From assembly GCA_023053575.1 (NCBI GenBank), contig JAKZAP010000007.1, positions 25,135,464-25,199,463 of the forward strand: 64,000 nucleotides of DNA. Direction: 5' to 3'. This DNA comes from Branchinecta lynchi (lineage: Eukaryota > Arthropoda > Branchiopoda > Anostraca > Branchinectidae). Positions 11,030-22,207 of this stretch are shown piece after piece (within the stretch, counting starts at the first letter, position 1; each line of letters opens with the position of its first letter). Position numbers and translations under genes: made by a program. A model generated the notes under the pieces. It did no database searches. It was given only the letters and a program-made list of their open reading frames with translations, and was not told the DNA's origin.

Positions 11030-11700
11030 AACACCTGCTAACCATGGCCAGATTGTTTTTTGCACCAGATTTTAAGCAACTTCTCAGATTTACTTGCGCT
11101 ACCAGGTTAACGAAATAGCTTGAGTGTGTCTATTTGTACCAGTGTCTTTCTGTCACATGTGTAAGCACTGGTGTTCAGCAGTGTTCGATGTCAATAATGA
11201 TATATCATTATTAATGAGATATTACAAGTTGAACCAGAGGATTGACAGCCTGACGAGGACCCTTGCCAAGAAAGGCCGAAATATCGCTGATGAAGAATCA
11301 AAGCTAATCCGTTGTAAATATTGTTTGAATAAATGTTTCAAAGTCAGCTTGGGCTCAAAGAATATTTATATCAATATATCAGACCAAATATTGATATTTA
11401 ATATTGAAACGTAAATATCAAAATCAATATTTGTTCCTAACTAGTGTACATTATCCAAAATAAGTTACATTTATATATCCAAACTGGATAAATATGTTCT
11501 TCCTAATTCAGTTTTTATTTATTTGAAGTTTGAGTTCATGCAAGGAGCTTTTTTACGACGTAACCTGTGTGGAGTGAAAATATCGAATGCTGTGTCGAAA
11601 AATAAAAATATCACAATACACTAGTTTGTACCTTTTCAACTTTGTTATGCACCAGTCAGTTTCTCAAAGAAGAAATTGAAGTAAGTGGTTGATGTTTGAT
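11030..11700 (+). repeat. Dispersed repeat copy interrupted by ~460 bp
   Basis: The segments 11030-11160 and about 11622-11690 match, in order, the uninterrupted copy at 14590-14810. Both contain 'gctaaccatgg', 'gcgctaccaggttaac' and 'ccagtgtctttctgtcaca'. The middle of the 11-kb copy is an insertion that includes the hammerhead-like motif at 11250-11282 and an AT-rich tail. No protein is recognised. Confidence 0.6.
11250..11282 (+). ncRNA. Hammerhead-like ribozyme core
   Basis: CTGACGA, then a hairpin-forming GGACCCTTGCCAAGAAAGGCC segment split by a loop, then GAAAT. The conserved CUGANGA and GAAA core is intact. The 90 bases downstream include 'agcttgggctcaaagaatatt', matching the copy at 4250-4345 on the other strand. 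It lies inside the insertion that splits a dispersed repeat, so it is part of a mobile element, probably Penelope-like. Confidence 0.4.
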
Positions 11701-11844
11701 CTCAATTTTAAGCAGTGCAAACATATTGGTGGTACAAATAGCAAGTTATCCTTTTCCTGATGTTCTGGGGGCTTTCATTAAGCTGCATCGCTAACTTTTT
11801 GTTAGCTTAATTCTCTACCTGAATGACAATATCAATTGCAATGC

Positions 11845-11946
11845 TTCGCACCGACAAACAGGCGAACTTTCGCCGGGCTTCGCCCGACGAAAGTACTTTC
11901 TCAAGACCTTTGGGGGCGAGTCCCCCCCCCATAGTGACGCCCCTGC
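11845..11946 (-). mobile_element. hAT-type element end
   Basis: On the minus strand this begins CAGGGGCGTCACTATGGGG and continues through the same hairpins as the copy at 2371 (the gtcgggcgaagcccggcgaa type). The far end is missing after about 100 bases. It is a third member of the family, shortened. Confidence 0.6.
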
Positions 11947-12199
11947 CCAAGGCACTCTAGGAAATCTTCGCCGAAGCATAAGAAATGTCTTTTCATCCGT
12001 GAATGACCCAGTATCGGTGTCAAAGTGCATAGAGAGAGTCAAGTAAAGTATGGCCAGAGTCATCAGTAGTCTTTCTATCTGAGGTATCAGATCAGGAAAT
12101 TCCAGTAAGCATAACAGCAGGCACACACCGACCTCAAGTTTCTGGAAAGTCTCAAATCCTTCATATCGACATGTTCCGAGTTCAGATCCTTCAATGACG

Positions 12200-14150
12200 T
12201 ACTGTATCCATACTCTCTAGTGTCGCTCTACGTGATGAATAGCTCCTTCTCTTCCGAAATAGGAGACGGTGACAATAACGTCGCCTACCTCTCCATAGGC
12301 TTCTCTTAACACAAGAGCAGTACCCACATAAGTAGTGGCATTGGACAGGTTCGCATAACAGGCAGGTGCTTTGAGTACTATTTCCAGCTGAATTCCTTGT
12401 ATAATCTCGTTTAACCCCCCACCACGATATAGCAAACTCATGGCTGGATACCAAGGGTAGTAAGGACCTGGGCTGTTCTGCAAGAGCATGATCAGGTCAT
12501 CCGAGTCACAATATTGGCAATTCTTTTCTACATGTTCTAACACTACCGCCTTGAGGGCCTAGATGATAGAAGCTGCTGAGTAGCATTTAACCTCTGTTCT
12601 TCCTTAGTTCTTCCCGAACCTGATAATTTCGATACGATTTGAGTACTTTGGTCGGATTTACCGGCATCTGTGAACTGCTGGATTAATCGATTTCTGTTGT
12701 GCACCTCTTCGTCATCATTTCCACGGCGACACATCAGGGGAAAGACCAGATCTAGGTCAGGGATCATTGCCAGCGTATGCAACAACTCATCTATTGAACA
12801 TGATCAACAGCCATTTCGAGAGTTTTCTGACGGCCATCTCATTTTCGTGGCACATAGTCTTGGCATTTCAAGTCCGCATAGAGCGCTCAAGTGGACACTC
12901 ACTGGGTATTCGTATATCACCGTGAAGCAGAAGGCGCATGAAGTTGTAACCGCCTAGGTTTTCGCACACGCGATGATAGTCTTGCCTTGTTGTTTTCTAG
13001 ATTCAGCCATCCAGAAAAATCGACCAAGTTTTTTAACTTTGTCATAATAGGATCCTTTTCTACTACCCTGACGCGGTGAGAAATGTCCCCAGTGGGCATT
13101 TTGCACCCAAGGAATGCTTTTTGATGGGAAGTCCATAGTGGAATTTAGAGTCGGGGGATAGGGACTCTTCTATAGGCTTTACGTAAAAGGTAAAGTGATT
13201 CATACGAGCGTGGTCGTCAATTGCAGCCAGCTCTGGGGACGTATAATGCCGATAGTGCTGTATTGGAGGCATCGTGATGCCATCAACATATCTCCATGTC
13301 AGGAGTCGGACCCTCTGAGCTTGTTCTGCTGGCAAGGAAATTATAGGATATCTTCTACTTCTGATGGCAACCGAGACGGCTTCCTCAATTTCTCAAATCT
13401 CCATAACTGAAGCTTGAATTCCTGTTTGATTATGTTAGCGAAAATCCGTCCAACCTTTCTTTTTCCACATCGGAGTAGCAGACCTCATCATGAGACCTCT
13501 GCAGACCGCAGCATGAATCTGAGATAAAGGCTTAATTGCAAGGTGATACGGATTTGTCAAAGCTCGAACAAACGATATACTGCTGTCTGAATACGCTGCC
13601 TTGTACAACTCGATCACCGTCTGTTTTTTTCATGATGGACGGGAGGATTCGTTAGAGCATTTCGAAGAATAGTCCTCGGAAGGGAAGGTATATCAATGTT
13701 TAATCAATAAGGTCAATCAGGAGGAAAGTGAAGTCAGTTTCGTGTTCAGGCTTCACAGAGATTTTCAGGAGCTCTCATCTTCAAAAACAACAAACGTTCA
13801 ACTCGAGATTCACGCTGTAATAATGAAAGGAAGGCTGAAGTGCGGACAAGCTTGTTATGCAGGTAGAAGATGGGGAGACCCCCTAACATGCTTGGGACCA
13901 GAAGCATTCTGGCTAGCTCATCTTCGGTGATACCATTGTATGACGGATTTTTAGTAATGAATAGGCCAGCCCAGTATACCACTACCAAATAAGCTGATAA
14001 GCCTGAGACCCCGCACTATGGGCAGTGCTCAACTTCGAAGCAATATAATCATCGAGATAGCTAAAAATGCACTTGTTGCCCCATAGACTTTTTGGATTTT
14101 CCTATACAGTTGCGGTAATTCGATCGACCAATGTAATGCGCACCATCGTG
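12200..14150 (-). pseudogene. Negative-strand RNA virus L-like (polymerase capping region) remnant
   Basis: Several minus-strand segments follow one another in different frames with stops between them. From 13988 a segment carries VVVYWAGLF, then LLVPSMLGGLPIF and HNKLVR. Around 13300 another carries RLLTWRYVDGITMPP, followed about 40 residues later by GLPIKKHSLGAK. Order and spacing resemble the part of mononegavirus-like L proteins after the polymerase catalytic motif and into the capping domain: a 'PS.GG' segment, then a 'GVT.P' segment about 200 residues on, then an 'LGSK'-like turn. Segments at 12217-12543 and 12543-12785 may continue it. At least five frame breaks make it non-functional. 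Family assignment is inference, and a retroelement origin is not excluded. Confidence 0.45.
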
Positions 14151-14159
14151 CTCTACCAT

Positions 14160-14580
14160 TTTAAAGTCAATTCAATATCGGGGATCTATACTTGAGATGA
14201 TTTCAACTTATTCAGCTCACGTACTGTAGGTGACTCGGTTTTGCCATCTTGGTATTTATTAAGTCTGGTGATAATATCCAAGAACTTTGAAAGTAGGTAC
14301 AACAAGTTCCGGATCAATGGGCTCGGCGAACATCCATCCATGTGTTAACGGAAATTCTCGGTGATCTCAATTGTAGTATGGACATAGATTGCCTCTAAAA
14401 TATAAATCAGCTGTAGGTCGGCAGCTTTTTTTTATGTGATTCATACAACTATAGACGTGCGTGCGGAATGCTCTTGCGACCCGTAAATTTCATTCGTCGG
14501 TTTCTCGATAACACCGAGTATAACTTTCGGCAAAAAGGTAGTATCTGTTGGTGTCTGCAAAAGCTGTTCCAGAGATCCAT
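14160..14580 (-). pseudogene. Coding-like segments upstream of the L-like remnant
   Basis: On the minus strand the three frames contain natural-looking stretches, for example one with THGWMFAEPIDPELV near 14330 and one with HIDGSLEQLLQT near 14570, separated by stops and frameshifts. They lie 5' of the L-like remnant in the same orientation and could be more of the same insertion or another element. I do not recognise them. Confidence 0.25.
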
Positions 14581-14589
14581 CAATGTGCC

Positions 14590-14810
14590 CGAGCTCTTTC
14601 TTCCTAACACTTGCTAACCATGGCAAAATTGTTTTTGCGCAAGATTTTAAGCGATTTCTCAGATTTATTTGCGCTACCAGGTTAACCAAATAGCTCGAGT
14701 GTGTCTTCCTGCACCAGTGTCTTTCTGTCACATCGTTTTGCACCTTTTCAACTTCGTTATGCACCAGGCAATTCTTCAAAGAAGAAATAGAAGTAAGTTG
14801 ATGACGTTTG
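14590..14810 (+). repeat. Dispersed repeat, uninterrupted copy
   Basis: This is the uninterrupted counterpart of the interrupted copy at 11030-11700, including 'gctaaccatgg', 'gcgctaccaggttaac' and 'gaagaaatagaagtaagt'. No gene is recognisable within it or in the 600 bases that follow (to about 15480). Confidence 0.6.
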
Positions 14811-15499
14811 ATGTCAATTTATTTTGTCAGGATAAATATAACTTGATGCTACAAACTTAATGTTTGTAATTTAGTCTCCGTTTACATAAGTTTAATATAA
14901 GTGGCGCAAACTAGTAGCAGAATGCCTAGCTCTCGACAAGTAAGGGACAACTCGTAAGATATATGGTCTGAGTGCCCATTGTATCATAGCTATCTTTCGA
15001 TCTTGCAGACTAACGGACAGACTCCATGGATAAAATATGTTTTTACGTAGTCCACAACATTGGCCTGCTTCATCCATTCACTCTCGCAGTATCTCGCAGC
15101 AATTTATGTTTTAATGTTGTAGTGTTGAGTCTGGCCGTTTGCCTTTCAACGGAATGAGGGGCGGCTAAAATTTAAAACTGACTAGCATGGTAACTCCTCT
15201 TTTTCAGTGTCTACTTACTGGCACACCACTTTGCTCCCCCTCTAGCCAAGACCTTTGTATGGGCCAGTGCTTCAGGGATATAGTTGATCATGCTTTGATT
15301 CTGACGCTCCTGCTCTTCCTCAGTGCACAGTTTCAGGGGATCCGAAGTGACATTTTGGTGGTCTCACGTCAAAAATCTAGGAATCCAGTTCTATCTCGGA
15401 ATTCCGTCTGCCCTAAACGAAGTTTTGATTTTTGATAGGGCTGGGTCTTGCGACTGCCTGGCGATACTGCTCAGAATCCCTGCTGTTCCCAGTAAACAG

Positions 15500-15735
15500 G
15501 GAATCCTTGAATTTGACATTCAACAATCCAGGCAGGGCTCTTGTTTTTTCCCCGTATATGTTTGGTCCCTTTGGTCCTGCAATGTTGTTCGGGGAATCTT
15601 GTACTTCTTTCTAATTACACGGATTGATCGACCACATCGCAGTTCCTCGAGCGCCTTTCCACGTCCTCTATATCATCGGGCGTTAGTTTCTTCTCACGTC
15701 ATTCTTTTTGCGCGTCATTATCACTGGCAGGTTTT
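15500..15735 (-). pseudogene. HTH-psq DNA-binding domain fragment, transposase-like
   Basis: One minus-strand frame (about 15570-15655) reads ALEELRCGRSIRVIRKKYK then IPRTTLQD. This matches the psq-type helix-turn-helix pattern, an 'A...v..G.S...aa..y.iP.sTL.d' layout, known at the N-terminus of pogo/Tigger-type transposases and Pipsqueak proteins. The preceding residues (LTPDDIEDVE) are in another frame, so a frameshift separates them. No catalytic domain follows. A 178-codon open frame on the opposite strand here is an antisense shadow. Confidence 0.45.
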
Positions 15736-15968
15736 TGGTCACTCATATTCTGAAATAATAAGTTTTTTTTGTAAAAACTCTTATTCCTGGGAATGGGACT
15801 CTAGAGCGATAACAGCCATACCTGAGTACATGTTTTTCGTTAGGTCAGGGGACAGATGAAGTTAGTAGAAAGGTTCCGTAGCTCTATATTGGAGAGGAAT
15901 TTCAAGTTAGGGGCTAACAAACTATTTTCGAAAAGCTAACGAGTCGCTTTGCTAATATGCATTCATGC

Positions 15969-15987
15969 TAGATAGATAGATAGATAA
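15969..15987. repeat. (AGAT)n microsatellite
   Basis: A short run of GATA units ('gatagatagatagataa'). Confidence 0.9.
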
Positions 15988-16125
15988 GCTTTTATTTTCA
16001 CCAAAATTTTCATAGCACTGCTAAATTTCTTTGGTATAGTCACATTAAAAAGTGACGCAAAAAAAAAATAAAGAAAACAAAACACTAATCAATCCTCCTG
16101 ACTTTCGTCATGCATATTTACAAAA

Positions 16126-17677
16126 CTAGGTATAAAACGCTGATGGGCACAGCGTACCGGCGTTTTGTTGTGAATTGAGGGGGGAAAGGGTTTTGTGGAT
16201 TGGGTGGATCAGAGATTTTCTTCCGAAATCCATGCAGAGTTTCTCTCTTCTTTTTTTCAGAGGTTGCATTTTAAACTTTGACAGCAGCTCTTCATACGAC
16301 ATTTCTGCCTGCTTCGATACTATACTCAGAGCTCTTCTCTGAACTCTTTCGAGCCTGGCGCTTTGCTCAGCCGCCAGTCCAAAATGCCATTTAGGAGCTG
16401 CATATTCCAGAATTGGGCGAATAAAAGATGTAAACATTCGGAGGGGGTGATCTGGAGGGGCGCTATGTTTCGACATAAGCTTGAGAATCTGCAGCCCAGC
16501 ATTACCCCTTTTTACTAGACTAGTTGTGTTTGCTTCCCATTTTAAATGACTGGTAATAATAACTGACAAGAGTTTAATCTTACTGACTTTAAGAGAATCA
16601 GAGATAGTTGGTAGGAAGTTTGGTTGAGAAGAATTTAAAAATGAAATAGTTAAAATAGAAGATTTACTGTCATTCTGTCATATTTGAAACGGAAGCTTTA
16701 GTCTTCACGTTATCAATTAAAATTTGAGCTTTGCTACATTCATTTGCTTCACAAATTTCTCCAAGGGTAAGGTCGTCAACATATTTCCAACGGTCTTCAC
16801 AATCATTAGCAATATCATTAATCATAACTAGAAAATGAATAGGACCCAGGATGGTACCTTGAGGTACACCACAAAAAATTGGCTCAGGTTCAGAGAAAGA
16901 CTTCTTTTATTTTAAAATTTGGAACCTATTTATTAAAAAACTCTGAATGATTTTCACAACAGCAGGGTTCACTCTAAAATCCGTTAGGAGCTTAGAAATT
17001 AAAATGTTATGATCAATCAGATCGAAACCCTTTTTAAAATCAATTGTTATTAAGTTTAGCCATTTACCAGGCTCATCAACATGCGTAAAAATAAAATGTA
17101 AAAGACTGACTAGATAATGGGATGTTGATTTATTCTTTCTGTTACCGTACTGATGAGGATCAAGGAGGGGTTCAACTTCAGCTTTTAGCCAATTTGCTAG
17201 AAAGCTTTCGTACATTTTGCTGAACAAGGGGGTCAAAGTGATTGGCCTCACGCAGTCGAAATTAAGTTCAGTATCTTTTTTAGGGATTCGAGTAACATAC
17301 CCCGTTTTCCATATCTGTGGGTAAACTGAAGAAGTTGAAATGCAATTAAAAATTTGTGTTTGTGGCTTAGTCAATTTGTCAGGAAATACTTTTATAAGTT
17401 CAATCGGAATATCTATGGGAGTTATACTAGTTCGTTTAAGTTTCTTTATTTTACTAAAAACTTGATCCTCAGAAATAGTAGGTAAAGGTACGTCATCATG
17501 TGGAATTTTCTGATACTCTTGGTTCGTTTTATTTACATCAACAGGCGGCAAAGACTGGATTATTCTGGCCAAATGACCATTTAACTGGTTAGCAACTGTT
17601 TCATCATTAGAATCTGAACAAAAATCAACACCACTAGGGGTTTTTCCACAAATTCGTTTAATTTTCTTATACCACAT
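16126..17677 (-). pseudogene. LINE reverse transcriptase (CR1/Jockey-like), broken
   Basis: Read on the minus strand, 17677-16907 gives the fingers and first palm motif: TGYVTRIPKK, then CVRPITLTPLFSK, then ITIDFKKGFDLIDH with the first catalytic Asp. In another frame GVPQGTILGP (about 16848-16885) and KYVDDLTL (about 16764-16787) supply the next palm motifs, including the DD pair. The segment 16569-16126 is the C-terminal connector with 'RPILEYAAPKWH' and 'LERVQRRALSI'. Order and motifs fit a non-LTR RT of the CR1/Jockey type. Frame changes near 16907 and 16620 and several stops make it dead. It joins the endonuclease part at 17690-18598. Confidence 0.85.
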
Positions 17678-17689
17678 GCTAGGCTTTGA

Positions 17690-18598
17690 TTCAAAAAGGT
17701 TTCATCGGAGGACTCTAAAATTGCTACCTCATCCCAGGACTCGGATGTAATCCAATTTCCAAATTCTAAGAGACCCCTGTCCGAAAGAGGTCGGTAGGAA
17801 ACTTTCTCAACTACATATTTTACTTTATACGAAGGTAACGGAGCCCACTTTATCATGTACTGGTAAAATTTTAGTATTACCTTTAGTAGTCGGAAACTTT
17901 ACTATCTGTTTGAATCCTTGACTTCTGAGGAAGCTTTCAATTCTTATATCGTTCTTATCACCAGTTACGCAAATTCCAACATTCGGGTACTTAGAAGTAA
18001 TAAAATCAACACACAAATCTAACTTTTCAGCAAAGACCTTTTTTTGGAAAGATGCCATACTGGGTGAGCAATAAAACACTCCAATAACAATACCAGTTAC
18101 AGATCTCGGAAGCTTTTTTGGTCGAATCATAATCTAAATCATTTCATCATCATTATCAATATGAGGAATCTGTAGAAGCCGCGGCGCCAACTGCTCACGT
18201 ACGAAACACGCTACGCCCCCACCTTTCTTACCTAACGGATGATTCTGATGTCTTAGTTTTATAAATTGTTTGTAACCTTGTATTGTAAGATGTTCAGGAC
18301 TTTGTTTATGTACTTCTGTAACTGTAATAATATTAGCTCCGGTTACTTGAACATAACCCTCAAGTTCACCCATTTTATCAACGTTGAGACTTTCCGCATT
18401 TAAAGTTAAAAAAGAAGGAAAATGAAAATGTGATTGAGGGACTTCTTTTTCAACAACTTTACGTTTGTTTACTTTTGTCTGTTTTGAGAAGGTCTGTTTA
18501 GGCGGGAGAAAAACTTCAGGCTCATCTAATTCAATAACTAGGCTATCTGATTCATCATGAAGGGCTGCAAAGCGGTTACGAGACGGAAACGATGACAA
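17690..18598 (-). pseudogene. LINE endonuclease domain, broken
   Basis: This is the 5' part of the same LINE ORF2. From 18598 it has a polar leader, then FLTLNAESL and IITVTEVHK (the E of the APE-type endonuclease), then GGGVACFVREQLAP. After an in-frame TAG at 18134-18136 it continues GVFYCSPS and ICVTGDKND, the 'GDfN'-type motif with K in place of F. A frameshift near 17840 precedes the last part (RPLSDRGLLEF). APE-type endonucleases nick target DNA for target-primed reverse transcription. The breaks rule out function. Confidence 0.75.
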
Positions 18599-18599
18599 A

Positions 18600-19700
18600 G
18601 GAGCAGAAAATATATTAGCGTTCGTCTCACTATTTTGTAATGTTTGGTGTCATATTTTGATATTTAATTATTACTTACATTAACACGAAGCATGTTCGAT
18701 TCTCTTATCTATTTTCACGCGAAGTATTGTATGTTGCTAGTCGCAAGCGAAGTTTCCACCCCAACATGTTTGTCCTAGATAAGAGCAATTTCCACGAAAG
18801 CTAGTTATTCAGGGGGGCTGTGGCCATTTGTTTGTAACCTTGGATTGTCTGGGACAGGGGAATAGTTATAGGAGAACCTAGGAGTTTTTGTGGGCAGTCA
18901 GGATCAGATCTCGGAAGTGTGCAGACCTGGTTGGAAACATTCTTGCATTCTGTAAGTAACATGGGACCTCGCTCACTCAGTTATATCTCTAAAATCTTTT
19001 AGTCTCGAGAGGCGTCAGTTATTCTTGTTTGTTGAACTTAAGTTTATCGGGTCACGGTAGGAGCATCAAGACCAAGCTGTTAGGTGTACTGTTGAAGGCG
19101 CTGGTCGCATACAGGTCGATTACCAAGAACATGAGAGATATCGCGAGCTCGTGAATAGCGCTGGGAAACCAGAGATATCGCTGAGTTACTCGTGATTGCG
19201 CTAGTGAATTCTTGGGTTCCTTGGACTAGAGGACAGTACACATTGCGTTGCGGAAATCTCATTATAATCTAGGCTATTAGTTGTGAAACTCTCTCTATTG
19301 TTGTACCATGCAATCCGAATAATTCTGTTATCTTATCTGTAAAATCATGTAAGCGTAATTTGTAATATTTAACTCTGGTCTCTAATCATATTGTACAATC
19401 GTAGTGTCAATTAAACTGATATCATTTCCCGTATGCCATTTGCATATCCATAGTTCGCACGACCGTAGGGCTCGGCCCTCGAAGATCTTGTCCGCGGATG
19501 ATCGTTGACTTGTCAGAGTCGGGTTATTTGTTTTGGTTCTTATAAGGGTGAACGCCGGAAGTAATTACTCCGTCTTTTACGGAACTGTCACGCTACCTTG
19601 ACAAATCATCGTCACCCACCTTAACCCTTATTAGTGGCGGCTAACCCTTATAATTTGAATTTTTGGAAACTCTGCATGGAGCTAATACGCGGGGAACGTT
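18600..19700. other. No recognisable gene; possible LTR-like tail
   Basis: No coding motif is visible. The segment at about 19380-19460 ('gtcaattaaactgatatc' followed by 'cccgtatgcc') resembles the polyadenylation end of an LTR or a LINE tail, but no matching second copy lies in the window. Confidence 0.35.
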
Positions 19701-19707
19701 CTGCCTG

Positions 19708-20423
19708 CTATCTGAAAATTTCGAAAATGGTTATGCCAGGACATGGTGGGAAGCTTGGGCTAGATGTTATGTTTTTCACTTCATTATCAGGGGGTGCATT
19801 TCGGTTAGCAACAGCGATATCTTTGTCCGTTTGCGTTGACAAGGTAACTTGGTCACGGGAGCTTTGCGAAGGGTCACAAGGGCGGGTTTCGATAGCCACC
19901 GAGAGTTCCAAATGACCTGTCAACACTTTAATTTGATTGTTCTTTTCCTCCATTTCTGACAGAAACGTTGAGTGCCTTGTCCTGATTTCTAGATTTTCTG
20001 CTTGACATGCCGATAAACTTGCTTCCAGGGTCTTAATTTTCTCACTTAGACGGATTGTGTCGGATTCATAGTTAGGAATGTCTACACTTACCGCAGACGG
20101 TTTAGTCCCTTTCGGTAGTTCAGAGTTGGTTTTAGGTCCCTTAGTAATTTGTGGTGAAGAGGTGCCAATTCCGCTTCCTCTTACAGGTCTCTTCGCACTA
20201 GGCTTTTGGTGGGGGTTGAGAAGCTTGCGACTTAGGAGTCACGGGAATTTTTTTTTGCAAGACAGTCCATGCATAACCATTCGCCGGAATGGTCCTTTAG
20301 CCCGATTTGGGCGCATTTATTAACGCCTGCGTCGTACCAGCGGCCGCATCCTGACACGCATTGGACAGAATTTGTGGTTACCAGCAGTCGGCACTCGGGA
20401 CAATAGTTCTTTGGTTTCGACAA
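19708..20423 (-). pseudogene. LINE ORF1-like protein with PHD zinc finger
   Basis: From 20423 the minus strand encodes CPECRLLV, a CVSGCGRWYD segment, then CAQIGL and EWLCMDCL. That is C-x2-C, C-x3-C, a W, then C and a final W-x-C-x2-C, the layout of a PHD finger. After stops, 19990-19708 encodes a coiled-coil-like stretch ('IKTLEASLSACQAENLEI' then 'KNNQIKVLTGHLE') and a low-complexity tail. PHD plus coiled coil is known for ORF1 of CR1-type LINEs. It lies upstream, in the same orientation, of the LINE at 16-18.6 kb, but the 1.1-kb gap leaves it unclear whether they were one element. Confidence 0.6.
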
Positions 20424-20679
20424 ATCACAAAGTGGGTGCGGGGCAAACTTATATCATAGACGAAAGAAGGATTGTAATCTTCTTTGGACGGAAAACCGAA
20501 AAATTCCCGAAAAATTCTGAGCGATGTAAGAGCTTTGACGTACACATGGTTTCAAATGTTTTAATATTTTGCTAAAGAAAGGCTCAGTCTTATTTCATAG
20601 AACAGCATTAACGGAAACCATGCCTTAGCGCATCTGAAAGTATCCTAACTCACGATCAACGGAATTAGGGGAAGACCCC

Positions 20680-21760
20680 CTACAGCTCCCCCCAACGAGC
20701 CCCAATACGATCTGATTCTGTCAAATTACGTATCTAGGGCAAGTGCTTGTTCTTCCCCCGAGTTTCATCCCGATCCCGCCACTCTAAGCGTTTCGAAAGA
20801 TTTCCGGTTCCCCCCTCGAGCTCCCCCAAATGTCACCGGGTCCGGAGTGGGTCGTATGATGCACGCGGTGTTTCTAAATATAAAGTTTCATTTAAATCCC
20901 ATGACCCGTCCACTAGTTGAGCATGCCACTAGATTCCGGACTCCCCATCCCTCCATTCCCCCCGCGATGGTCGGATCAGAAAACTACATTAACAAGTCAA
21001 TCTGTTCGGGCCCCTGACGAGCCTGCCAAGTTTCATCCTAGGACATCAGGAAGTACCGAACTCACGGGATCACTGGAAATCCCCCCCCCCCAAATCCCTC
21101 ACAGTGACCGGCTCCGGTCCATTTATGTCATTCGAGTATCTAGGATTCTTCTCGCCAAGTTTCATCCCGTACCCTCCACTCTAAGCGTTTCCCAAGATTT
21201 CCGGTCCCCCCCTCCAACTCCCCCCAATGTCACCGGATTCAGTCCAGGTTTAAAAGCGGGTGTCTTAGACACAAAGTCTTTCCGTATATCAAGTTTCATT
21301 AAGGTCCGATCACCCGTTCGTAGGTTAAAAATACCTCACTTTTCCGGATTTTCCCTCTCTGCAAGCCCCCACCCCAAGATGGCCGAACCGGGGAAACAGC
21401 TATTTTCAAGTCAATCTTCTCGGGTCCCTGACACTTCTGCTAAGTTTCATCGTCCTGGAACATCAGAAAGTACCGAATTCGCGGGATCACTACAGGAATT
21501 CAGATCCCCCAGCTCCCCACAGTGAGCGGATCCGGTCCGGTTATGTCAATCCCGCATCTAGCACTTGTGCTTGTTGTTTGCACGAAGTTTCATCCCAATC
21601 TCTCCATTTTAAGTGTTTCCCAAGATTTCTGGTTCCCCCTCCAACTCCCCCCAAAGTCACCGGATTCGGTCTGGATTTAAAATGGGACGTCGGAGACCCG
21701 AAGACTTCCTATTTATCAACCTTCATTAAGATCTGATCACCCGGTAGTAAGTAGTTCCTC
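20680..21760 (+). repeat. 'aagtttcat' repeat family block
   Basis: The segment repeats units containing 'caagtttcatcc', 'cccaagatttccggt' and 'ccccccaatgtcaccgg' about every 200-400 bases. It is the same family as 7380-8215 and the blocks inside the 41-64 kb units. The 202-codon open frame here is proline- and serine-rich and follows the repeat; I do not regard it as a gene. Confidence 0.7.
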
Positions 21761-21904
21761 ACTCAATCTAGTAAAATAGACTTTCTTGTTCTCGGTGTTG
21801 GTCTTGGTCTTAAGACCAGAGCTGAATTCTTGGTCTCAATACCACGGCTAAAATCTTGGTCTTGGTCTGAATTCCGGTGCGAAAGTCTTGGTCTTGGCCT
21901 TGTC

Positions 21905-22005
21905 GACATCACTGCCGACGGTGAGACATTTTTGGAATTGACAGAACCGGCAACACTTACGACCACGTTTATCGACGAATTTTTGTCGGCAAGACAGAAG
22001 TACCA
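21905..22005 (-). pseudogene. Nuclear-receptor-type second zinc finger fragment
   Basis: The minus strand encodes FVDKRGRKCCRFCQFQKCL then TVGSD. A D-K-R run, then C-x2-C-x4-C and L-x-V-G, matches the end of the DNA-binding domain of nuclear receptors. There the second zinc finger closes with a 'C..CR..KCl..GM' pattern; here Q replaces the usual R. Neither the P-box finger nor a ligand-binding domain is seen on either side, and 'cttggtcttgg' low-complexity DNA abuts it. It may be a stray exon or a processed fragment. Confidence 0.45.
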
Positions 22006-22207
22006 AAGGGTTTATTAACAGCGAGGAGACCCTTTGGTATGTAGGGGCTACAGGGGGGGGGGGGTATGGGGGTATATGTGGCACCATACCCCAAATTCGA
22101 GAATTTGTGTATGACTGTACGTACCTTCTAGGATATTTGAAACAAAATCAACATTGCTATTGCCTATCGTTCGGAAACTTTTTCCCCCTTTGTATAAATG
22201 CAAAAAA

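Noticed and set aside
14892..15077. Minus-strand segment with GLRKN resembling a polymerase motif B of an L protein
   Set aside because: The motif lacks the expected residues, no GDN follows, and spacing to the L-like remnant is disrupted; too weak to include.
15323..15859. 178-codon plus-strand open frame
   Set aside because: It lies antisense to the HTH-psq fragment and has no recognisable domain or amino-acid pattern.
20917..21525. 202-codon proline/serine-rich open frame
   Set aside because: It follows the 'aagtttcat' repeat units exactly and its peptide repeats with the DNA repeat; no domain and no start context.
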